A stretch of 38,917 nt of DNA, taken from NCBI RefSeq assembly GCF_945859825.1, contig NZ_CAMAPC010000029.1, positions 1 to 38,917 on the forward strand, in the 5' to 3' direction. Within the stretch, counting starts at the first letter, position 1; each line of letters opens with the position of its first letter. Shown here one piece after another: positions 25,287 through 33,747 of the stretch. Source of the stretch: Pseudoalteromonas holothuriae. GTDB taxonomy: Bacteria; Pseudomonadota; Gammaproteobacteria; Enterobacterales; Alteromonadaceae. Made by a program: the position numbers and the translations under genes. Under the pieces are notes generated by a model. It made no database searches. It had not been told where the DNA came from and worked only from the letters and a program-made list of their open reading frames with translations.

Positions 25287-27365
25287 ATGCTAATGCTCTC
25301 AGACGCTCTCAAAAAGACAATCAGGAACACCCATCAAAACATTGCAGAGCAGCTAGATGGATACCGCCATCGCAGCAGTCAAAACTATCTGGTCGCGGAA
25401 ATCGCTAAAACCTTAACGGGGGAATATCACAAAACACAACGCATTTGTGTAATTGAAGCGGGTACAGGTACCGGTAAATCTTTAGCTTACTGCTTAAGTG
25501 CCCTGCCGACCGCTTTGGCGAAAAAAAAGAAGCTGGTTATCTCAACCGCCACAGTTGCGCTGCAAGAGCAATTGATAAATAAAGAGTTACCTTTTTTTAG
25601 TGAGCACTGTGGATTCAACTTTAAATTTGATCTCGTCAAAGGGCGTCAACGATACGTTTGCGTGCACAAACTCAATGCAGCACTGGATGAAGAAACAATG
25701 CAAACGTCCATGATACCAACACTCTCTTCCCCTTTATCAGATATGGAACAAAGGTGTTTAAGAGACTTACACAGTGCCTATCAAGGAAAACGCTGGCAAG
25801 GTGATAGAGACAGCTGGGCCGACACTATTCCTGACAAAGTATGGAATTTAATTGCGTGTGATAAACATGCCTGCCAACGGCAAATGAAGTCACACCATTT
25901 ATGTCCATTCCACCTAGCAAGACAAAAAATGTCACAAATGGATGTATTAGTCATTAATCATGCTTTGCTGCTTGCTGATTTAGAGCTTGGCGGTGGAAAA
26001 ATTCTCCCTGAACCAGATGAAACATTTTATGTTATTGATGAAGCGCATCACCTACCTCATATCACTCGGGATTTTTCGTCTGCAGCAGCAACCATCAAAG
26101 GCACAATAGACTGGTTAGACAAGTTACTTAAATTTAGTGGCAAAATGGCTGCCACTATTGTATCCCAAAAGGCTGTTGGACAAAATTTTAAGCTCAATGA
26201 TGCCGCTAATGATGCCAGTAAGGATTTAAAAGCAGTTAGGGATATTCTTGATGCCGCTGACTTTAATTTTAACCAAGATGATACTTTTCGTTTTGAGCAT
26301 GGTTTAGTGCCTGAGTCACTAACCGTAAAAGCCAAGGATATCAGTGATGCGACCTTGGACGTGTTACGCGCTTTAAACAAAATGCACGATGCACTGACGG
26401 TTGATGTCAGTGATGGCGATGTTAAAGCGTTTTTAGCCGACCCTTTGCTGGCCGAAAGTGGCTTATATATTAATCGACTAGAGCAGCTTAACAAACTTTG
26501 GTACAGCTATGCGAGTAAAGGCGAACATACACCGCACGCACGATGGATAAAGCGCCTTGAATATAAACACCACCATGATCATTTATTATGTGACTGCCCG
26601 ATAGAAGTCGGTTATTACCTCAAAGATAAACTGTGGCAAGAATGTGCTGGTGCCGTGCTTTGCTCTGCTACCCTAAGCGCACTAGGTACCTTTGATCACT
26701 TTGCAAAAGAAAGTGGTTTAAACAACGAGCCTGGGGTTAAGTTTATCAAAGCAAGTTCGCCTTTTGATTATCCAGCTCAAGCCACATTGCACCTGCCTGT
26801 TACTGACACAGATCCCACAGATAAAGGCTTTAGCGACTTTGTAGCCAAAGCACTGCCAAAATACTTGCAAACTGGCCAAGCAAATTTAGTCTTATTTGCG
26901 TCATATTGGCAAATGGACCATGTTGTTAAGCAACTGCGTAAAAGTAAACTACAAATATTAGTACAAGGCGAGCAATCTAGAGATAGCTTACTTACACAGC
27001 ACAAAAAGAATATTGATACAGGCAAAGGCAGTATTTTATTTGGCACTCAAAGCCTCTCTGAAGGGCTTGACCTTCCAGGCAAGTATCTTGAGAACCTTAT
27101 TATTACAAAAATTCCCTTTGCGGTTCCCACCTCGCCAATTGAAGAAGCGCAAGCAGAGTTTGTACAAAGTAAAGGTGGCAACCCATTTTTATCAATTACT
27201 GTGCCTGATGCAGCCAAGAAATTAGTACAAAGCTGTGGTAGACTGCTGCGCAAAGAATCAGATCATGGCCGTATAACAATATTAGACCGGCGATTAGTAA
27301 CTAAACGTTACGGCAAAGCCATGCTTGATACACTGCCACCTTTTAAAAGACAAATAGACTATTAA
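25287..27365 (+). CDS. dinG: ATP-dependent DNA helicase DinG
   Basis: A 692-residue XPD-like 5'-3' superfamily 2 helicase that unwinds R-loops, forked DNA and G-quadruplexes after damage. Walker A is EAGTGTGKS (57-65) and the DEAH box is at 251-254. The four cysteines of the 4Fe-4S domain are C125, C191, C196 and C206. Helicase motifs near the C-terminus include GTQSLSEGLDLPG and QSCGRLLR. The length is close to E. coli DinG (716). An internal ATG at 25293 with AGG upstream is an equally good start. It begins 19 bases after the LexA box. The next gene starts directly after its stop codon, so dinG heads an operon with the permease and priC genes. Confidence 0.93.
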   Translation: MLMLSDALKKTIRNTHQNIAEQLDGYRHRSSQNYLVAEIAKTLTGEYHKTQRICVIEAGTGTGKSLAYCLSALPTALAKKKKLVISTATVALQEQLINKELPFFSEHCGFNFKFDLVKGRQRYVCVHKLNAALDEETMQTSMIPTLSSPLSDMEQRCLRDLHSAYQGKRWQGDRDSWADTIPDKVWNLIACDKHACQRQMKSHHLCPFHLARQKMSQMDVLVINHALLLADLELGGGKILPEPDETFYVIDEAHHLPHITRDFSSAAATIKGTIDWLDKLLKFSGKMAATIVSQKAVGQNFKLNDAANDASKDLKAVRDILDAADFNFNQDDTFRFEHGLVPESLTVKAKDISDATLDVLRALNKMHDALTVDVSDGDVKAFLADPLLAESGLYINRLEQLNKLWYSYASKGEHTPHARWIKRLEYKHHHDHLLCDCPIEVGYYLKDKLWQECAGAVLCSATLSALGTFDHFAKESGLNNEPGVKFIKASSPFDYPAQATLHLPVTDTDPTDKGFSDFVAKALPKYLQTGQANLVLFASYWQMDHVVKQLRKSKLQILVQGEQSRDSLLTQHKKNIDTGKGSILFGTQSLSEGLDLPGKYLENLIITKIPFAVPTSPIEEAQAEFVQSKGGNPFLSITVPDAAKKLVQSCGRLLRKESDHGRITILDRRLVTKRYGKAMLDTLPPFKRQIDY

Positions 27366-28145
27366 ATGTTTGAACTTGCGCTCGATCCAATGACATGGGG
27401 GTTACTATGCCTAGTAGCTCTTGCTGCTGGCTTTATTGATGCCGTTGCTGGAGGCGGTGGAATGTTAACAGTTCCCGCTTTATTAACGGCTGGATTACCA
27501 CCCCATGTTACATTAGGTACAAATAAACTTGCAGCTAGCTTTGGCTCTATCACAGCAAGTATTACCTATTATAGAAAGCAATTATTCAATCCCCGATTTT
27601 GGGCTGCATCCATATTTGCCACAGCAATTGGAGCAATTTTAGGCACATTATTAGTCGACCATTTAAGTGTGGACCTTTTAAACAAACTACTTCCAGTCAT
27701 TATTATATTTGTGGCGTGTTATAGCCTGTTTGGCAAGCTCAGTACAACAGAGGAGCATACCTTACCACTGGTCAATAAAGCCCTAAGAGTCAAACAATGG
27801 ATACAAGGTTTAACGCTTGGCTTTTTCGATGGTATGGCAGGTCCTGGCGCTGGGACTTTTTGGACCGCATCAAACAGTATGCTTTATAAAATGAGCCTAT
27901 TACTCAATTGCGGCCTTGCACGTTCAATGAATTTTGTCTCAAATTTTATTTCTTTAATTACCTTTGTTGCACTAGGCCATGTCAACTTTTTACTTGGTTT
28001 CTCTATGGGTGTATTCTTGATGTTTGGAGCATGGCTAGGTGCTCATTCTGCAATTAAATTTGGTAGTAAACTAATCAAACCATTATTCAATACCATTGTT
28101 ATTATTTTAGCTGGCAAGCTCATTATAGAAGCGTATCTTGCATGA
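27366..28145 (+). CDS. TSUP-family membrane permease (TauE/SafE, YfcA-like)
   Basis: A 259-residue inner-membrane protein of the sulfite exporter TauE/SafE family. It has about eight hydrophobic helices in two repeats; the family signature segments GFIDAVAGGGGMLTVPAL and GFFDGMAGPGAGTFW are both clear. The closest E. coli type is YfcA. Members move sulfite, sulfonates or other small organic anions; the substrate here is unknown. It starts at the base following the dinG stop, with only a weak purine stretch for ribosome binding, and its last four bases overlap priC. A transport gene between two DNA-maintenance genes is a co-transcription arrangement, not evidence of a shared task. Confidence 0.9.
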   Translation: MFELALDPMTWGLLCLVALAAGFIDAVAGGGGMLTVPALLTAGLPPHVTLGTNKLAASFGSITASITYYRKQLFNPRFWAASIFATAIGAILGTLLVDHLSVDLLNKLLPVIIIFVACYSLFGKLSTTEEHTLPLVNKALRVKQWIQGLTLGFFDGMAGPGAGTFWTASNSMLYKMSLLLNCGLARSMNFVSNFISLITFVALGHVNFLLGFSMGVFLMFGAWLGAHSAIKFGSKLIKPLFNTIVIILAGKLIIEAYLA

Positions 28146-28741
28146 GTTCACCCCTTGATAGACTCAATCAACAAATAGTACGCCTTGCAGAGCAAGCGAA
28201 ATCATTCGATAACGCAAAATGGTTTGACAAAAACCGCTACATTCAAGCACAACCAAGCCTTTTTGATCGAACTGTATTTGCGACCAAAAGTTTAATACTC
28301 AGCGATTACGTTGAGGAAATCAAGGCACAGATCAAGCACCTGCCTCCAATTGAAAAGCGTCACGCATATGGTTTTGCCATACAACGTGTAGCAACACAGG
28401 TAGAAGCAATTATAAGAGTACTCAAATCGACCCCCGTTTGGGCAAAAGAAAACAAAGCCCGCTTTAGTAAAAAAAATAAAGTCTATAAAAAAGCAGTGCA
28501 AAAAATAATGCAAAGCTCACATGAGCTTTATCAAGAGCTATCTCAAAACTATGAGTTTGAAAGACGCCTGTTAGAAATGGTTGAGTTGCGACGTACTAAG
28601 CTTGATAAAGCAAATAAAGAAGAAGCCTCAGCAATAAATCAACAAATTTTAGCGCTACATGCCCGTCTTGGCCGTTGCAGAAAAGCCATCTCAGCAACCG
28701 AAGCTAAAATACAACAAGTTGAAAAACAACAAAATCGCTAA
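28142..28741 (+). CDS. priC: Primosomal replication protein N'' (PriC)
   Basis: A 199-residue protein matching PriC, which loads the replicative helicase DnaB at stalled forks without PriA and binds SSB and single-stranded DNA. Recognised features are SLFDRTVF, the helix QVEAIIRVL, the strongly conserved ERRLLEMVELRRTKLD and RLGRCRKAI near the C-terminus. It is longer than the E. coli protein (175), with extra N-terminal residues. It starts inside the stop of the permease gene (ATGA overlap), so it is translated in the same operon as SOS-controlled dinG. That implies priC may be induced by DNA damage here, which is an inference. Confidence 0.85.
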   Translation: MSSPLDRLNQQIVRLAEQAKSFDNAKWFDKNRYIQAQPSLFDRTVFATKSLILSDYVEEIKAQIKHLPPIEKRHAYGFAIQRVATQVEAIIRVLKSTPVWAKENKARFSKKNKVYKKAVQKIMQSSHELYQELSQNYEFERRLLEMVELRRTKLDKANKEEASAINQQILALHARLGRCRKAISATEAKIQQVEKQQNR

Positions 28742-28764
28742 CGGAACATCGCTTGCCCGTTTTT
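28740..28764 (+). terminator. Possible weak terminator after priC
   Basis: AACGG and CCGTT can pair around a 12-base loop, followed by a run of five T. It sits at the priC stop codon. The stem is short, so the call is tentative. Confidence 0.3.
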
Positions 28765-29047
28765 ATTGTTAATAAAATGAGTACATCAGCATGGTGTTAT
28801 TTTTTACAACGCTGGTGCCGATATCTTTAATAATTTAATAAGGATGGATCAGCCGTTTTTAAGTGTGCCAATAGTTTGCTTAATTTTTGTCAATAACATG
28901 ATATACATTTCATTGCTCAGATGGGAGGTTATAAACGGCAACTTAACACAACTCGTTGATGTACATAAGCAGATTTTTGTTGCTCTGCTCAATAACCCAG
29001 CTATTATGGTATAGTATTAAATGCATCTAAATCGGTGAGTAAACACT
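28765..29047. other. Intergenic region before comFB
   Basis: About 300 bases without a credible gene between priC and comFB. It is AT-rich. Near its end TTGCTC and TATTAT are separated by 16 bases (about 28979-29006), a modest promoter candidate for the comFB-ybaM pair. No RNA gene or repeat was recognised. Confidence 0.4.
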
Positions 29048-29320
29048 ATGAGATTACATGACGACATACATAATTATTATGAAAAAATCGTGCTCGAAAA
29101 AATTCTAGAACATGGCTTAGATAAAAAATACAATGATGACACCATGGCAGACTTTTGCTGCACGGTGCTCAACCAGTTACCAGCGCGTTATATTCGCAAT
29201 GATGTAGATATGGCCTTTTATTTACCGCAGCTTGAGCGTATGAAAATGGAAGAGCAAGTTGATATCGCAATTGAGTTTGCAATGGCTCAAGTTGCCAAAA
29301 AGAGAAACTCACAACAATGA
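29048..29320 (+). CDS. ComFB-family protein
   Basis: A 90-residue protein of the late-competence ComFB family. The pattern DIHNYYEKIVLEKILEHGLD followed by DFCCTVLNQLPARYIRND matches this family's alpha-helical fold, including the CxxxLN.LP.rY core. ComFB proteins are widespread outside competence operons; some cyanobacterial members bind cyclic dinucleotides. A role here is unknown. GTGAG lies eight bases before the ATG. Its stop codon overlaps the start of a ybaM-like gene (ATGA), so the two are one translational unit. Confidence 0.75.
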   Translation: MRLHDDIHNYYEKIVLEKILEHGLDKKYNDDTMADFCCTVLNQLPARYIRNDVDMAFYLPQLERMKMEEQVDIAIEFAMAQVAKKRNSQQ

Positions 29321-29478
29321 ACAAAACATTAGAACAAGCTCCTAAGCATGTTAAACTAGCTGTTGATCTTATTATGTTATTAGAGCAAAGCGATTTATCT
29401 GCTGAGGAAGTACTAGCCGCACTAAAGATTGTAGAGCAGGATTTCACAAATAAATCAAAAGAAACTATTAACATTTAA
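29317..29478 (+). CDS. ybaM: YbaM-like protein (DUF2496)
   Basis: A 53-residue protein not given as an ORF in standard length cut-offs. The sequence LEQAPKHVKLAVDLIMLLEQ followed by SAEEVLAALKIVEQDF matches E. coli YbaM almost residue for residue in the core. In E. coli ybaM lies next to priC, and here it is about 0.6 kb from priC, so the neighbourhood is partly conserved with comFB inserted. The function is unknown. It begins in the ATGA overlap with comFB and needs translational coupling, because no separate ribosome-binding site is evident. Confidence 0.82.
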   Translation: MNKTLEQAPKHVKLAVDLIMLLEQSDLSAEEVLAALKIVEQDFTNKSKETINI

Positions 29479-29540
29479 TTCACGTTCATGTCATATTGGT
29501 AGTTCAGTTTAATTACCTTTCTATTTTAAGATTTATCATT

Positions 29541-30335
29541 ATGACAAACAAAAACTATTCAAGTTCATACGCTACACTCACATCTCTATTTATGCTGTGT
29601 ACTAGCAGCAATGTGTTAGCCAATGATTTTGTCGCGCTAGAGCGCGCGCTCCCACCTAGCTATATCATTAATGGCACTGAGCCCATATTTGATTTTGACG
29701 GAGATGGCTGTTTACCCAGTGCGGGGATTAGCAGAACTGGACAGCAAAATTCGGGGCTAAAAACATCAGGTTCATTGGGTGGCAATTGCAGAGATAGTCA
29801 ATTTTTAGATTCTTCCAATACGGTTCATCGATATGCCTGCAAAAACACCTCATATGGTCAACATTGTGCGCACTTTTACGCCTTATACTTTAAAAAAGAT
29901 CAGGTCTTTCCATATTTTGGAGGCGGACACCGCCATGACTGGGAATATGCAGCTATTTGGACGATTGATGGGGTTGTTACTCACGGTAGCTTCAGTGCCC
30001 ATGGCGATTTGTATACAAAACCCGCACATGAATTACCTTTTGAAAATGGCCACCTCAAGATTGTTTATCACAAGGATGGAATACTAACTCACGCGCTTAG
30101 ATTTGCAAAATATCAAGAAGCCGCCGAGAACGACTATCAGCGCTTCGTAACACCAAATATAATCAGCTGGTATGAAATGTCTGGTGATGGATTAAATAAC
30201 CAAGCGCTGCGCGATAAGCTCAATCAATATAATTATGGTTCAGCCACCCTACCAGTAAAAGACAGCCGTTTTTTAAATAACGTCAACCGATTTAAACCGC
30301 CTGGCTACCCGATGTTTGAAGCTACTGATATCTGA
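29541..30335 (+). CDS. Secreted Nep1-like protein (NPP1 family)
   Basis: A 264-residue secreted protein of the necrosis- and ethylene-inducing (Nep1-like, NPP1) family. The hallmark heptapeptide GHRHDWE is present intact and is followed by YAAIW. The usual cysteine pair (YACKNTSYGQHC) and the preceding HFYALYF are also seen. The signal peptide is MTNKNYSSSYATLTSLFML then CTSSNVLA with cleavage before NDF, so ATG 29541 is used rather than a TTG at 29496. In plant-associated microbes such proteins bind glycosylinositol phosphoryl ceramides and lyse dicot membranes using a metal held by the GHRHDWE residues. The target of a marine homologue is unknown. It is followed by a strong terminator. Confidence 0.88.
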   Translation: MTNKNYSSSYATLTSLFMLCTSSNVLANDFVALERALPPSYIINGTEPIFDFDGDGCLPSAGISRTGQQNSGLKTSGSLGGNCRDSQFLDSSNTVHRYACKNTSYGQHCAHFYALYFKKDQVFPYFGGGHRHDWEYAAIWTIDGVVTHGSFSAHGDLYTKPAHELPFENGHLKIVYHKDGILTHALRFAKYQEAAENDYQRFVTPNIISWYEMSGDGLNNQALRDKLNQYNYGSATLPVKDSRFLNNVNRFKPPGYPMFEATDI

Positions 30336-30341
30336 ACCTTG

Positions 30342-30373
30342 ATATGCAGTTAAACTCTTATTTAACTGCATAT
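30342..30373 (+). terminator. Terminator hairpin after the NPP1 gene
   Basis: ATATGCAGTTAAA and TTTAACTGCATAT form a perfect 13-bp stem around CTCTTA, six bases after the stop codon. Few T follow, but the stem is long and the position is right. Confidence 0.7.
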
Positions 30374-30614
30374 TTAACGCTGCCACTAAATAATCACCGT
30401 ATGTCAAACTTGTAAAGATGCAAAAAGCTGTAAAATATGTATCAAAATTTATGTCAAATTATTCAAATTCGTTACAAATTATTACTGAGCCGTAATTTGC
30501 CGGAAAAATAAGGCTATTTGTCGCTATCTACCAATATGGCATAAAAATTTGACCTAGCGGATCATTTCGTTTTGCTTGATACTGAATCTGTTGAGATAAA
30601 GTTCGGAAGTTGTC

Positions 30615-33600
30615 ATGAATTTAACACGAAGTTCGCTCAAGAACCCTGCGAGTGTATTAGTAATATTAGTTCTGATCATACTATTTGGTGTCATCAGCAT
30701 ATTTAAATTGCCCATCCAATTAACCCCAGATATTGAGCAACCACAGATCTCAATATTTTCAGGATGGCGTCAAGCAGCACCTGAAGAAATTGAGTCAATG
30801 ATCATTGAACCTTTAGAGAGTGCAGTTAAAAATACACCTGGTGCTTTAGAAGTTAACACTCAAATAAATCAAGGTAGAGGCTCTATCTCACTCACCTTTG
30901 CTGTTGGTTCAGACATGCAACAAGCCATGCTTGATGTGCTAACCAGCCTTAACCAAGCCCCTCCACTGCCACTTGATGCGACTGACCCTATTGTAGTCGC
31001 AGGTGGTGGCGGTGGCCCTGGTTCAGGGGGCCCAACAGCAGCAAGCTTATTAGTTATGCCACTGAGTTATGAAGAAGATAATTTTGACATGGCTGTTTAT
31101 CAAAAACAAATTGAAGACTTTATTGAACCACGCTTAGCACGTATTTCTGGTGTTTCTCGAGTTAATTTAAACAGTCAACGGCAAAGAGAGCTACGCGTCA
31201 CTTTTGACCCGCACAAAGCAGCCTCTTATGGCATTAGTCTCGGTCAAATTCGTCGTACTATATCTTCATCCAATGATGTTTCTGGTGGTATTGCCGATGT
31301 TGGAAGGCGTCAGTATACAGTGCGCTTTACAGGTAAATATGACGTAGACAGCCTAACTAAAATGCGGGTAGGTTATTCAGGTGAACGACCTATTTATTTG
31401 GGTGATATAGCCACCGTAGCAGATACCGTCACTGACCGCCGTGCAATGACGTTAAGAAATGGCAAACCGGCTTATTATATTACAATTTCCCGTAGTAATG
31501 ATTCAAACACTGTCGCCGTATTAGATGACATAAACCAAGCGATTAAAGAACTTAACAACGGTATTTTGAAAGATGCCGGGCTTGCTATCGAGCTTAGCTA
31601 TGATGCATCAGTACATATTCGCAATGCACTACAGCTTGTTAAAGGTAACCTTGGTTTAGGTGTCTTGATGGCGTGCGGTATTTTATGGCTATTCTTTCGA
31701 GGGATGCGAGCAACTTTAGTCATTGCAGCCACCATCCCCATATCTTTAATGGTTGCATTTTTTGCTCTCAACTTATTTGATAGAAGCCTAAATGTTGTAT
31801 CACTGGCTGGGTTAGCATTCGCCGTCGGCTTGGTGTTAGATGCAGCTATTATAGTGCAAGAAAATATTGTTCGACTTAAAAATGAAGGGCTAGAAAACGC
31901 CAAAGCCGCACTCAAAGGTGCCACACAAGTTGGCGGCGCCTTATTTGCCTCTACGGCAACAAGTGTCGCAATTTTCCTACCCATAATGTTTATGGCTGGT
32001 ATCGAAGGGCAACTATTTTCAGACTTGGCACTAACACTTTCAATCGCAGTGATCGCATCACTAGTATGTGCTCTCACCATAATACCTATCGCAAATAAAT
32101 ACTTACCAGAGAAACAGCAGATTGTAGACCCATTCCAGAGCTACTGGATAAAGCTCACTAACTTTATAATGACACTCACCAATAGCCGCAAAAAGCAAAT
32201 TGCTTGGGTTACAGCATTACTCGGTGGCTCAGTTATGATCACATTAACTCTACTACCTAAAACTGACTTTATGCCTAGAGCACCAACAGACGGCTTCTTT
32301 TATAGCTTAAATACTCCATCAGGTGGCAATATCAGTTTTATGGAGGAAGAAATAGCTCAGCGTGTAAAGCAAAGGGTTATGCCATATTACCTAGGTGAAA
32401 AAATGCCAAAGGTAAAAGACTTTAATTTTTATGTCTTCGGCGCCAACGCCGGCGGCTTCATCTACTCGGATGATCCACAAAGAGTCGAGGAGCTTATGAA
32501 AGTAGCACGTGAAGAAATCTTTCATGACCTGCCTGATACACAAGTATTTTTATTTAGAGGTTCAATGATCCAAGTATCTAATGGCGGAGATGGACGAGCT
32601 ATCAATATTGATCTGACAGGTCCCAATATGGATGACTTAATCGCCGGAGCGAAAGTTGCTTTGGCAGAAGTTAAAGTTGCCCTACCTGAAGCCACAGCCC
32701 AACCTCAACCACGACTTGATATGGCAGAGCCAGAGTTGCGTTTAAATCCAGATGATAGGCGTATCACGCAAGCTGGGCTTACACGCAATGATGTTGCTCA
32801 AGCAGTACAAGCGTTTACTGGTGGACTTTTTATCAACGAATACTTCAATGGCAATGAACGAATGAATGTTATATTACGCTCTACCCCTTGGAATACGCCT
32901 GAACAGTTAAAAGCTCTCCCTATCGTAACGCCTAGTGCAGGCATACAAACATTAGGAGAGCTAGCAACGATCGAGCGCACAGTTGGTCCAACACAATTAC
33001 GCCGTGTTAACGGTAAACGTACCGTATCAGTGGTTGTGACACCACCTGAAAGTATGAGCTTACAAGAAGCACAAACCTTACTCATGACTCAAGTAATGCC
33101 AAAAGTAAGAGCATCTCTACCAGCCAACACCAGTGCTATTTTAGCTGGCAACGCACAAAAAATGGACTCTGCAATCGAAGAAATGACTACGAACTTTGCA
33201 CTTGCATTGTTTATTTTATTCTTACTTATGACCGCTTTATTTAAATCCGCTAAAGATAGCTTGTTAGTGCTCCTAGTAATGCCACTTGCATTAGCCGGAG
33301 GTGTGCTTGCTTTATATATATTAAACCTCTTTACTTTCCAATCGTTAGACTTATTAACGATGATCGGTTTTATTATTTTGTTAGGTCTGGTTGTAAATAA
33401 TGCGATACTTCTTGTTGACCAAACAAGAACTTCAGAACGCCAAGGGCTTACCAGAGAGCTCGCTGTCAATCAAGCCGTACTTATAAGAGCGCGCCCTGTA
33501 TATTTGAGTACTTTAACCAGCCTATTTGGCATGCTACCTCTTATGCTCATGCCGGGGGTTGGTTCTGAAATATACAGAGGGCTAGCAACCGTAATTGTTG

Positions 33601-33737
33601 GCGGTATGGCTGTAAGTGCAATTTTTACTCTCGTACTCATGCCAAGCTTATTGCAGCTAGGACGAAAAATACCACCTAAAATAAATAACAAAACAAACTT
33701 AAAGCAATCTTCACTCAACTTGGTCGCCAATCAATAG
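30615..33737 (+). CDS. RND-family efflux transporter permease (AcrB/HAE1-like)
   Basis: A 1040-residue inner-membrane pump subunit with the 12-helix, two large periplasmic-loop plan of RND exporters. The N-terminus has the conserved KLPIQLTPDIEQPQI, and the second half GLVVNNAILLVDQTR in TM10. In TM4 the proton-relay motif reads GLVLDAAIIVQEN: D409 is kept, but the second Asp of the usual DD pair is Ala410. A glycine-rich stretch (130-139) lies in the first periplasmic loop. It exports drugs, lipids or metabolites; the substrate is unknown. GGAAG precedes the ATG. It is co-transcribed with the adaptor gene 10 bases later. No outer-membrane channel gene is linked, so a distant TolC would be used. 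Confidence 0.92.
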   Translation: MNLTRSSLKNPASVLVILVLIILFGVISIFKLPIQLTPDIEQPQISIFSGWRQAAPEEIESMIIEPLESAVKNTPGALEVNTQINQGRGSISLTFAVGSDMQQAMLDVLTSLNQAPPLPLDATDPIVVAGGGGGPGSGGPTAASLLVMPLSYEEDNFDMAVYQKQIEDFIEPRLARISGVSRVNLNSQRQRELRVTFDPHKAASYGISLGQIRRTISSSNDVSGGIADVGRRQYTVRFTGKYDVDSLTKMRVGYSGERPIYLGDIATVADTVTDRRAMTLRNGKPAYYITISRSNDSNTVAVLDDINQAIKELNNGILKDAGLAIELSYDASVHIRNALQLVKGNLGLGVLMACGILWLFFRGMRATLVIAATIPISLMVAFFALNLFDRSLNVVSLAGLAFAVGLVLDAAIIVQENIVRLKNEGLENAKAALKGATQVGGALFASTATSVAIFLPIMFMAGIEGQLFSDLALTLSIAVIASLVCALTIIPIANKYLPEKQQIVDPFQSYWIKLTNFIMTLTNSRKKQIAWVTALLGGSVMITLTLLPKTDFMPRAPTDGFFYSLNTPSGGNISFMEEEIAQRVKQRVMPYYLGEKMPKVKDFNFYVFGANAGGFIYSDDPQRVEELMKVAREEIFHDLPDTQVFLFRGSMIQVSNGGDGRAINIDLTGPNMDDLIAGAKVALAEVKVALPEATAQPQPRLDMAEPELRLNPDDRRITQAGLTRNDVAQAVQAFTGGLFINEYFNGNERMNVILRSTPWNTPEQLKALPIVTPSAGIQTLGELATIERTVGPTQLRRVNGKRTVSVVVTPPESMSLQEAQTLLMTQVMPKVRASLPANTSAILAGNAQKMDSAIEEMTTNFALALFILFLLMTALFKSAKDSLLVLLVMPLALAGGVLALYILNLFTFQSLDLLTMIGFIILLGLVVNNAILLVDQTRTSERQGLTRELAVNQAVLIRARPVYLSTLTSLFGMLPLMLMPGVGSEIYRGLATVIVGGMAVSAIFTLVLMPSLLQLGRKIPPKINNKTNLKQSSLNLVANQ

Positions 33738-33747
33738 AGAGTTCATC

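Noticed and set aside
26057..26494. 145-codon open frame on the minus strand inside dinG
   Set aside because: Antisense to conserved DinG sequence; the Ser/Leu-rich translation has no recognisable motif.
31598..32080. 160-codon open frame on the minus strand inside the RND permease gene
   Set aside because: It is antisense to a clearly coding, family-matched gene and its translation is low-complexity, rich in Ala, Ser and Lys, without domain features.
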